This document shows, in pieces, positions 34,503-46,100 of a stretch of 64,000 bases of DNA. This DNA is from Hyalella azteca (Eukaryota; Arthropoda; Malacostraca; Amphipoda; Hyalellidae), in contig NW_025944135.1 of the NCBI RefSeq assembly GCF_000764305.2, positions 310,001-374,000 on the forward strand, given 5' to 3'. The notes beneath the pieces were generated by a model. That model was not told the origin of the DNA, made no database searches, and saw nothing but the letters and a program-made list of their open reading frames with translations. The position numbers and the translations under genes were made by a program. Numbering within the stretch: the first letter of the stretch is position 1; each line of letters begins with the position of its first letter.

Positions 34503-36690
34503 TGGTGAATTTCAAGCACAAATACAAAATTGAAATTCCTGGCGCATTGGGTCCTGTTCATTGACTTTTTAGTGCACATCGTTCGCGAATGGTCATAGGT
34601 GGGAGAGTGAGGCGAGAGTCTATATACGCTGTCGGGGCCCATTCGATAAATAGATGATATAAAAATAAAGCAAATCAGTGGCCCCAGACATTTACGCATT
34701 GTTGTGTTGTAAAAATATACGCCATTAAGGATGATCAATATAACTGAATCAAAGAGCAAAAAATAATAATTGAAATAACCTTTTAAAGAATGCAAAGAAA
34801 CCGTGCGCTTTCTTTTTAAGCCGACTACAAAAGTGATCTAATCAAGTCCTTATTTAGGAGCGTTTCTCTGTGGTGGAATCGCATATATGAATGACAAGGT
34901 ATAACAGATTCCTACGCGAGGTCACGTCAGTGGTGACTAAAAACCGAAACGATAAATTACTAATTACCAAATTTGCAAGAACATTACGTCCCATTTCAAC
35001 GCAATTGTAAAAAAATCTTTCACAGCTGGGATTAACTGCTGGTGTTACAGATTATCTTGAAATTTTCCAAATCTACATATCTACAAATCATTGATAAGAA
35101 TAATCGAATACGACTGATATTTGATTAAACTTCTGAGATATTTTTCATTGCACTGATCTAATTGACGATGAATTCTGACAACATTTGGTAATTTTGTCGT
35201 GCGAGCTCATTTGTCATCAGGGTGCATCAGAGGTAAGACTCCTGAACACTAGTATGCATCTAGTATTAAGTATCATGAGCTACGCTTTTCACTTGGTACC
35301 AAATATCTTGCACCCCTACATATATTTATTGTGGGGTATCGTGAGCACCAGGAAGCGTTGAGTATTAATTATCATGATCCACACTCCACGCTTAGCATTG
35401 TATATACTGGAGCTTAGCTCCGGTATACAATTCTAGTATTCTAGTCACCGGTATGCGTTTAGTTAATAAGATCTCGCGCCTGCGAGCTCTGTATACCTAC
35501 AATTGTTTACAATTTATACCGGAAGTTCAAAATTGAAGTCCTTTACCAAAGACTGTTTGCTTGAAAAATACGGAAAATCTCTGTTATCTCTATTATTGTG
35601 GTAATCAATCCTCATTAATAGCATTTTGTATGGATTCCTGGGATGTCATCGTGAACGCTGTAAAGTCAAAAATGAATGAGTTACTTCAAGCAACCTCAGA
35701 GTGGTTTCCTTCATGAAATCTACGATAGTCAATATTAATATAGGGGACGCTACTCAAGAGCTTCATATATTAGTTGACGATGATAATTGGCTATGATTTA
35801 ATTAGAAAATTGTCCAGAAGTACATATACTTTTTCAAAGCTATGACGATAACTATAATGAATTTTCATTAATTCATATAGAAAAAACAATAGAATTTTAT
35901 TATAGGAGATAAATTGAGGAGTACATTGCAGTACGGGTGATGAAACATTTGATAAAATTTATTCCCCGCCCTTGTTCGTTTGTTTTTCATAACTTTCTAT
36001 TGCCATTGCACTGAATTATTATTATTATATTCTTTTTGTACTCAGTCTAGTGTAATTTTTTGCAAGACACAGTCTATTAAGCGCCAACAAAATTAATGAA
36101 AATATAACTCACCAACATTGTTAGAAGGTAGTCAGAACGTAAATAATTTAATACCAGCAACCTTAGTCGTTGGTCCCCTCCAAATATTCGCACTTATTAA
36201 CAGAAGGCGGTATATCATTCAACCATTAATGTAAAATTTTTACAACGAAATTATTTATTAATTTTTTTAAATAATCAATTATTTTGACTTAAAACTAGTA
36301 TTACATTTATGAGGTGAGACATAAATAGTGTACTAAACCAAACTTTTTATTACCAATCTTGATATTTTCCTCAACACAATAATTGAACTTTACAACCATT
36401 GTCGAATTTGGAAGATTGCCCGTAATTTAAGACAAAGAGTACAATTTTCTATTCCTTAGCTAACGTTTTTTTCAGTTAGTTAAAAAGTACCCTGTAATAT
36501 TGGAGAGAAAACCAACTAGCGTTATAATATCTGCCGTATAACTGTGACTTTTATAATTGTGACAGTGAGCATTTTCTGCAATATTATTTCTTCAAGTTCC
36601 AGTCAATGCAAAGAAGGTATAGGCATTCACGTCACACATATGAACCCAATAACTTCCAATGATTCGGTTACGATAAGCACACCTGGTGAC
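34503..36690. other. Unit B-specific spacer between exon-1 relic and gene B
   Basis: AT-rich sequence without a counterpart in unit A, where the equivalent gap is a few hundred bases. No gene is recognised. It contains the palindrome at 35,397-35,431. Confidence 0.45.
35397..35431. repeat. Perfect-type palindrome (hairpin)
   Basis: ATTGTATATACTGGAGCT and AGCTCCGGTATACAAT are inverted copies around a single T, with one extra base and one G-T pair. It is not followed by a T run, so it does not look like a terminator. Its role is unknown. Confidence 0.6.
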
Positions 36691-37196
36691 AATAGGCCAG
36701 TAAGATCGTAACACGCTTCACAGTATCAACTTCAATTCAGGTGCAAAATACAGCCTAAATTTAAGTATTACTGTACTTTAACATTGACAGCAGCCAGAAT
36801 GGGAGAAACTAAAAAAAATCAGCTATGGTGATGTCATCGAAACGGATGAAGTGTGAATTGGAAAGAGGACTTGGCCGCTGATTCTGAAAACGGATTCTAA
36901 ATCATTAGTCTGAAAACGGATTCTAAATCATTATTATTATTGTTGCTCGAGTATTGTGATTTGCCATTTATATTTTCCCTTTTAAATTCCTATTTTCATT
37001 CCATTGTGGTAAAATTTAACCAATTTAACATACATGTGAAATTTAACCTATTTTAACGATGATTCTATTGTTCCCGGAATTCCGAATACAGTATAGAAAC
37101 TAAAATAAGTAATCTCGAATTGATGCATCGCATTTGAGTTTTGAGTTTCGTCTGAATTTAGATTCTTGACTTTGACGCTCGCTGTAACTTGGCGAC
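36691..37196 (+). promoter_or_regulatory. Region upstream of gene B start codon
   Basis: Homologous to 2,620-3,076 before gene A, including the GATCGTAACACG segment. It is conserved between the copies up to the start codon and probably holds 5' untranslated sequence. A short direct duplication (TCTGAAAACGGATTCTAAATC, near 36,885 and 36,910) is specific to B. No clear core promoter. Confidence 0.35.
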
Positions 37197-40100
37197 ATGG
37201 GCGCCGGCGAACATTTCGGCGCCGTTGATTATGGCATGCTGGCAGTCACGGTCGTGGCTTCTGTGGCCATCGGAGTTTATCACGGCATCAAAGGAAACAA
37301 AACTGCTGTTGATTTCTCCATGGGGAGCCGCTCCATGACGCCATTCCCAGTTTCCCTGTCTCTACTTGCAACGTTCCTCTCAGCTAATTCAATTCTCGGT
37401 AGTGAATAAAATATAGTTGCTGATGAAAAATTTCCTGTTCCTGTATTTCTTTTTCTCTTGCTAGCTCACATCCAAAATGTTTAGTATTTATTTCTTATAT
37501 GCATGATAAATTTCATCATGTTTGAATTTACTCTGCTTAAACTTAAGATTAAACTAACGTCATAAAAAATAGCCAGTACCCACTGCTGAAGCACATCGAG
37601 GTGCGGTGTAGCTACATCCGATATAAAAATCAGACCCAAACGAAAATCAATTTGAACTAATTCTATCATCTGAAAAATGTACAGGAAAATTCGTCTTTAC
37701 TGTCTATAAAGCTTAACATTTTTTCCTTCGCGATTATTTTCTCTGGAATGATTTGATATTTTTAATCCAAAATACATGGTTTAAGATTTGTAAAACATGT
37801 GTTTTTGTGCAATGAAACTTTAATTTACGCGACAAAGACGTTTATTGTTGGATTGCAGGGTACTCAGGAGAAGTGTACGCCCATGGCAGCGTGCTCGCTT
37901 GGTCGATACTTGGCACGGCTTTGGCCATCGTCTTCGCTGGAGAGGTCGTTTTGCCGGTCCTGCATCCGCTGAAACTCGTCAGCCCGAATCAGGTTGCGGA
38001 AATAATTCATTGAAATGATCAGCAGTTCAAATACTTATTTCAATGCAGGTTTCGAGTCAGTCAACGAGAAATTTAGTTGCGGAAAGTCATGATGAGCGAC
38101 AATAGTGTGTACGGTAGGTGTTCACTTCTTTGTATTTCGGCCCGTAACGGGAAGATACAAATTTTAAATTGTCATCAAGAGTAATTTTAAATGTCTATCA
38201 GTCTCTGCACTCTATCAGTAAATTTCTGGAACTTCATCAAAATTGAATTGATGGTTACAAATTCGGCATCTAGATCTTCTTTAGGGGGAAGCAACAAGCC
38301 GATGTAAAACATGATCTTTTCGTTGTCAGTTGGTAAAAGATTTAATATGCACTCGATATTCTGCATTGTCTGAGAGAATCCGAAAACGCTCGGCAAGAAT
38401 GAAAAGAGGCAAATATATATGCACGAATAAGTTACACTAGCCTGCAGCAAAAATGCTCAGAAATGTAAGCCATCATAAACGGCTTCATGATTCTGGAATG
38501 CAATTTAATTGAAAAGTGTTGGCAGTATCTGGAGATGCGGTTTGGCTCGGTGTGGTTACGGCGGTTGTCTATGACAAAATATCTGGTGAGCCTCACGGTG
38601 TTCTATGGCCTCGCTCTGTACGCCCCCACGCTGGCCCTAGCCGCTGTCACTCCACTCTCGTCCACCACCTTCATCTGGATAATGGGGGTTGTGGTCACCC
38701 TGTACTCCTCATTCGTAAGTTGGAATCAGCTCGTATCATTAAATTCCGAAAATCAATGTAACGAAGAAAGTTAACCTAATTCCGAGGCCTTCATAGCTAT
38801 AAAAACCACATTCCAAACAAAATACTAAACAACTTCCACCCTGACCTCCTTGCCATTACTATGAAACACTGTACAACGATGGATCACAATAAAGACCACC
38901 AGTGTGCGTCACTGGTGGTACATCATCACTTCACGCAACGGCTACTTCAACTCATTCAACCTAAGCACTAGCATCGCCCATGGAAGCATTACATCTCCAG
39001 ATAGAGCTCTGCAAAATTTAATTCCTCCCTCAGCTCACATTTCAATCATATAGACACGATTTCTGCCAATCTAACTCGTCAAAGACACGATTTCTGTCAA
39101 TCCACTCGCATCAATACGCAGCACACCAAACAAAACACGCTGAATAATAGATCACTACATTGGAACGGAAATAGAAAATAGATACCAATACAACCAACTT
39201 CAAAAAAATCCATATTAATCTAAAAAAATATAATACAGTATTCACTGCAGTGAGTGACAGAGAGCGCATTTTCTCGTCGACGAAAACGTGAAATCACGGA
39301 CGGACATACAGACGGACATGGCGAGCACAATAGCGCGTTTTTTTTTCAAAAATGAGAAAATGCCTTAAAAAGCAACCGAAATCTCAATTAACGAATAGTA
39401 TTTCCCATTACGCAAACAAAAGGCACAATTCTGCATCTGTATATGACAACACACATCTGTATCACGCATCCGTCTTACAACCCACAAATCACTTTACGTC
39501 AGAACATAGCCCAATCAAGCCCACAAAAAAGTACACAGCTTCGTCAGCCTTCCTCATCACCTAAATTACAGGTAGTTTATACATGGCCCTTGTCCGATCT
39601 TCATTAGTCTACTCAACCATACCTTAACACTTTGTCTACTCAACCATACCTTAACACACACTATTGCCGATATCGAAACTACAAAACAAAACCAAGAACT
39701 CAAATTCTTAACGATGAAAAATACCCACTATTGAAACATTCCTTCATGAACATACTCGTAACATTTGGTACGAAACGTCAATAAAATAATTTTACATTTT
39801 CGACCAACTCATAGCTCCCCGTGGCACTTTTGCGATTTTTCTCTTGATGCCTGTGTTCTCCCTAGAACTGTCGGATTAGCGGCTTCCATTCGTAAGTGCG
39901 GGTCTCTGGGAGAGTATGTTTTTTTATTTTCGTGCTTCTGTCTCTACAATTTTTTTAAATAGGACTGCAATAACCACTCACTTTCTTTCTCACTCCCTCC
40001 CCTCCCCTCGCCCTCATGCCAATAGACAACACGATTTTTGGAAACAATGAGGGACACAAACAGCATTAGCAAATTTCACGAAATACTGAGCTGTACTCTG

Positions 40101-43100
40101 TCTAGGCCTAGTGCCTTTGAAGTCGGTGACTCAAACCAAAAAGCTAACGCGTTCCCGTAACATTGTAATGCTCAGGGCGGCCTAAAGGCTGTAGTGTGGG
40201 CGGACGCGTTCCAGATGGTGTTGATGACTGCAGGAGTGTTGCTGGTGACGGTCATGTCTTGCGTAGAGGTGGGCGGTGTCCAAAAAGTCTGGCAAGTCGC
40301 CTACCAAGGAGGAAGAACTGAAGGACTCGAGTGGGTGACCTCTTTAACTTTTGGTTCTGCTAAATCTTCTTTTGTAGTATAATTAATCAATATTTTCCAA
40401 TGTTTGTTTCTATTTGTCATGATCGTGGGTATGAAAAAATTTTACAACTTCTGTGTCAGAGATATCTTTGACCACGAAGTTGTGGCATGGTTTCGCTTAC
40501 ATTAGAATTTAGGAAACGATAATTTTTCAATAAGTGTCTACATTACTGCTTGCCATCTCCCAAAAATTGTGATATCAATAATTTCTCATGTCATACCCTG
40601 AAGAAAAACTGCTTGCAAATGACCACTATAGATATAAATAGAAATTAACAATTTGAGTTCCGCATAGTCCAAAAAATCTCATATAGTGTTGTCGAGCAAC
40701 TATTTACATGGGTTGGTCGTTTTCAACAATCTTCATTTTCAACGCCTCACATGTAACGATAGAAATAAGAATTCTTACTTTTAAAGCGCCCTCTCATTCC
40801 AGATATCTAGATTTTATCTCAACCAAGCATTTTCAAATTTCCTCAGCATAAGCGCGGACCCGAGGGTTCGCCACACAGTCTGGAACGTAATCCTGTTGAC
40901 GCTGGTGAACTGGGGCAGTCACTACAGTGTCTCGCAAGCCAACTACCAGCGCGTCAGCTCGGTGGCCACACTGTCACAGGCCAAGAGGTGCGTTGAAATG
41001 ACGACGAAACTCGTCAAAATTAATCAAGGTACCATCGGATCAGCTCAGTGGCCACGTTTTTACAGGCCAAGACGAGAGGTGGTGCGACGCCGAAATTCGT
41101 CATTATCTAGGTACTAGCGGGTCTACTCAGTAGCCACGCTGTCAAAGTCCTAGAGGTGAGGCAGCATGGCATTTTCCTTTCAGCGCGTTAGCCCTAAGAA
41201 GTAAGAATGGTCTCCTGCATTCTTTTAAGTTGTTGTGACCATCGGAGCGATCAGATCCTGTGACTGAAGACTATGGCTGGGTGACCAGCCCTTCATCAAC
41301 TAAAAGATGAGAAAGTCCGCGTATCCAAAGCGTTAGTCTAGCAAACCACCTCACGAAGATTATGATCGGTCGAAACTTCTCACAAGCTAGGTATCAGTGC
41401 GACAGCTCAACGATGAACTTGGGCAATTTACAAGAGAACGATAGGCGTACGTGTTCTCAAGGCAACAAACTCAGATTAGTGGCTAGTCCCTCGCCTGCTA
41501 GAAGGTGAGCCAGTCAAACTTTACGAATTTGCAAAATGAATGCCCTCTATCGTCAAATAAATAAGCTAAGATGGGTAAACAGAAATATGTGTACCTGAAG
41601 ACCCATATGGCTTTTTCTCAACTTATCGTTACCTTTCTTTGCTCCGAAAATTTGAATATCAAAATAATTTTTCTAGATTCAACTTTTCATGTTAATTTGC
41701 TTAGTTCCTAAAAAGAAAATAGTTAATTTGTTTAAAAGTGTCTATTTTGTCTACATTTGACGTGCGTTTACTCGGGTTTGGTGTGTGATGAGCAGAGTGT
41801 TGTACTATAATCTGGTTGGCATAACTCTCTTCATGCTTCTGGTGTTCTTCATGGGCCTAAGCGTCTACGCAGTCTACGCAGATTGCGATCCTCTTGCTCG
41901 AGGCTTCATCTTCAGCAAGGTAGCTTAGATACAATAACTTATTGAAAGGGAGAGATATTTCATTATTTGAGTGAAGTTATCTTCACTCAGTCTATACAAT
42001 TCTGAGTGCATGCTTGAATCCAGAATAAAATTCACCGCTTGTTATAGAATCGGCAGAAAATTACGATGTCATGAAGTTTAGAAAGACCACCAATCACTCC
42101 GATTTGAAAACTAGAAGAGTGTCCTTTTTTTCCATTACAGGATCAAATTTCAGTTTATTTTGTGAACGACAAATTGAAGAACCTTACTGGAGTTCCGGGC
42201 GTCTTTGTGGCTGCTCTTCTCAGCGCTGCTTTAAGGTAGACTTGTGTCCATTATATAGACCACTGATTTCGAATCTCTTCTATGATCGAATGCAACTTGG
42301 AGATACCACGTTGCAGCAGTGCACTGTCGCCTGCCACTAATGATCATAATTAAGCACTGTGTGCACTGTCGCCATAATTAATTCACGGAATATATACAAG
42401 AGTTTAAAAGTTACGAAAATAGCCAGAAAATCCACCATTTCCTATGAAGGAAAACGTTTTGTAGTCCAGCTCCATCGTCAGTTCAAAAGCTAAATCAAGG
42501 ATACAAACAATTAGCAAATAAATTCACATTAAAGCATAAATCTTCAAATGTAAACAAATGAGAATGAAGTAAATATGAGCAGACAAACCTATCTATTTAC
42601 AATTTCAAGGGGATATGAACTGTTGGCGGCAACTGAACTAGGCTTTTATTTAAAAATATAAATAGACTCTAAAATTCTTAGGTCAGAAACACCGGTTGTA
42701 GAGGCCAAAATCCGAAAATCGCTATCGGACACCGGCATGTTGCACTGCTCGGCATGAACGCGTACTGCTGAATGAGGGGGATGCGCAAGCAGGTTTCCTG
42801 TTCTAGAACTCCTTCCTCTGTGCTCCGCCTGCCTAGTATATAAGTGGCGAGATGACATACCGAATACGCAGGTACGCATAGCGCACAACTATATTGATAA
42901 GCTAGGGACGATCGCATAGGAAAAAAGAATGTATCATTATACTTGAAAAAATAACTGATTTTAAAGTTATTCGCCAGCAATACATGGAGATTTACATTTG
43001 GGAGGTATTTAGAGAACAAGCCTTTGAACTCTTAGCCATAAACTCCGAAGCGGGACCAAAGTAAGGAAATGAACAATAAACAGTATCCCTATCGTCACGT

Positions 43101-46100
43101 TTGGGAACAACCTCAGAATATTGCTTAGACAAACATTTCTTAATTTGAGTATATACCAATTGCGACGGAAACCCATTTAGCGAAAATGTACGGCGTAAAA
43201 ATTCACATTCAGAGTGCATAGTATGGAAAGTAGAGCAAATACGAAAGCCACGGTTTATTAACGTTTGAATACCATTTAATTTGATACGAAATGAACAAAC
43301 GCTAAAAGAGCTGGTCGATTTTTGGTAAACAGATGTCTGAAAACGGCCATTTGATTTTATGACATTGCAATCAAGAAAATATAAATTATTGTTGGATTCA
43401 AGCTTCATGGTAAATTTTATGGACTTGTGTTGGAGATTGAGATAATCAAAGAAAAGGCCTACAAGAGAGGGATGCTTGAAAATTGAAAAAGTGTCATCGA
43501 CATACCGGTTATAGAATAGCGGCTCAAAATCAAGAGGACAATTGGCCAGCCATGTAGGCTCGGGAAAACACATGAAAAATGTTAATAAAAGTAGGGTCGA
43601 GCGGAAAACCCATGCCCAAACCATCAATTTATCTATAAAATTTGACATCGAATACAAAAATTGAGTTTAGTGTCAATGTCATTTATAAAAGTGTCAATGA
43701 GACAGTCATTGACACTTATAAAGAAAGAACTTAGGCAGATATCAATATTTTCATGAAGGGGTGTATTAGTAAACAAATTTTCTACATCAAATGAAGCCAT
43801 AGTCAAGCCCTGAAAATTAGTAAAATTGCGATCGACCCTAGTTTATCAGTATAGTTGTGCACTATGCGCATCTGCGTATCGGTATGACATCCCGCAACTT
43901 TTATACTAGGCAGGCGGAGCACAAAGGAAGGAGTTTTAGAACAGAAAACCTGCTTGCTCATCCCCCTCATTCAGCAGTACGCGTTCATGCCGAGCAGTGC
44001 AACGTGCCGGTGTCCGATAGTGATTTCAAATTTTACAACCGGTATTTCTTACCTGCAAATTTTAAAGTCCTATATATTTTTTAACAAAAGTCTAGTTTAA
44101 ATCCCGCCAACAGTTTATATTCCCTCGAAATTGTAAATAGATAGGTTTGTCTGCTCATTTTACTTCATTCTTATTTGTTTTCATTGGACTATTTATGCTT
44201 CAATGTGAATTTATTTGCTAATTGTTGGTACCTGTGTTATTGCTTTTGAACTGACGATGGAGCTGGACTCCGAAACGTTTTCCTTTATAATAAATTATGA
44301 ATTTTCTGGCTATTTTCTTTGCTATTAAATTCTTGATAAACTTGCGATTTAAGCAGTCAAGTGATCCTTATACGAATATATACAGGATGGGGCAGAACCG
44401 ATTGAGCAGTTTTGAGGCGAAATAAAAGAGTAATTGAGGTACATGAAAAAGAAAGTTTATTTTCCTCGAGGTTAGCATAACATACCATTTAGAATACTTA
44501 TCTTTTGAAAATAATATCAGGAAGATGGTGGTCGTTAGCTGCAACACACTGTTGGAGTCGTTCTCGGAAGTTTCCTACAGCACGTTCACGCATATGGCGA
44601 GGGATGGCCATAACCTTTGCAATAATCCGTTCCCTTAGCTGTGGTAGGGTTTGAGGGCGACTTCTGAGCACCCTTTCTTTTAGATGTCCCCAAATAAAGA
44701 TATCGCAAATGCATAAATCAGGTGACCTCGCAGGCCACTGTAAATCACCCCTCAGAGAGACCAGACGGCCGGGAAACGTGCGTCTCAAAACATTGAGTGA
44801 CATTCGGGCTGTGTGAGCTGTAGCTCCATCGTGCTGGAACCACACGTCTCCCATTGCTTCATTTTCATCAATTTTTCCATCCTGGGCTGCAAGAAATTTT
44901 GCAACATTGCAGCATAGCGTTTCGGAATTCACTGTCACGTTTACTCCCTCCTCCTCAAACACACTCCAAGTGTGTTGCAGCTAACGGCCACCATCTTCCC
45001 GATATTATTTTCAAAACATAAGTATTCTAAATAATATGTTATGCTAACCTCGAGGGAAATAAACTTTCTTCTTTATGTACCTCCATTACTTTTTTATTTC
45101 GTCTCAAAACTGCTCAATCGTTTCTGCCCCACCCTGTACAATAACGATAGGACCATGGAACTGGTGAATGGGTATCGATAGCTAGAGGTCAGCATAGAAG
45201 TCCACAAATGAAGAAGTCCACAATGCGATTCATATACCTTCCCGAGCGTAACGGGAAGGTATATATATATATATATATATATATAACCTACATATATATA
45301 ACCCATATATAACCTACAACGCCTTTTCCGGCCCTATTTCTAACCTAACCTGCGCCTGTTGCGGTAGGGCCTGTTGCGCTCCGGCCAGTTGTGCTCCGGC
45401 GCTGTGAAGCAGTGGCTGTGTTTTTTTTAAAGTTGGTGTGGTGATATGAGTCACTTACACACAGCTCATTGATCTGAGGCTATGTGTAGATATTGCATGC
45501 TGATGGTTGGCGTTGGGCCTAGGGCCTGTTTACGAGTCAATTTTGTTACCCACGGCTACGCTCTCCTGGTGAATTGCGTGCAACAACAGGTGCAAATGAT
45601 TGCCAGGTTATCTTGTGCCGGGCGGATAATATTCTCTGATTACAAAATTTTTTTTAGACTATATTGAACTATAGAAAATGTTGGCCTAACCATTAGAAGG
45701 CGCTCGCGTTCCGGTACACGTAACACAGGCTTGGAACCACATTTCTAATTTCACAATTTCTACTACTGTTCAACCATGGCAGTTTTTATTAACGCTTATG
45801 AGAATGTTAAAAATGAACTCATACATGCATTCTTAAAATTTATGCCTTTCTTAATGTGGTCGATAATTATGATGAATTGAAAATTTATTTACATATAGTA
45901 TTCGAAGGCTAACCTAATGAATTTTTTGCGTAAACAAAATTCTCTGTTCAATACGCCTTTTAAGAGAAAAAAGACGTTTCGGGTTTTACACTTATTCTTC
46001 GCTTCGCTAGCTCGCACCGCATGAAAGCTACACTTAAGGCTTCACACTATAAGTTTCGCACTGCCCTATCTGAAGACGTGGCTGCTGAAAAAGACGTAGT

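Larger units (their letters stand above)
42398..44372 (-). mobile_element. Second Penelope-like element with inverted arms, in intron 7 of gene B
   Basis: Flanked by CGGAATATATAC (42386-42397) and CGAATATATAC (from 44373), a target duplication with one base lost. It is absent from copy A. The main part is on the minus strand (reverse transcriptase plus GIY-YIG). A second endonuclease piece lies inverted at 43857-44084 and the ends are inverted copies. It is diverged from PLE A and sits in a different intron, so it is an independent insertion with the same palindromic layout. Confidence 0.87.

Noticed and set aside
35397..35431. Palindrome as a transcription terminator
   Set aside because: It has no T run, and intrinsic terminators are not expected in this kind of genome.
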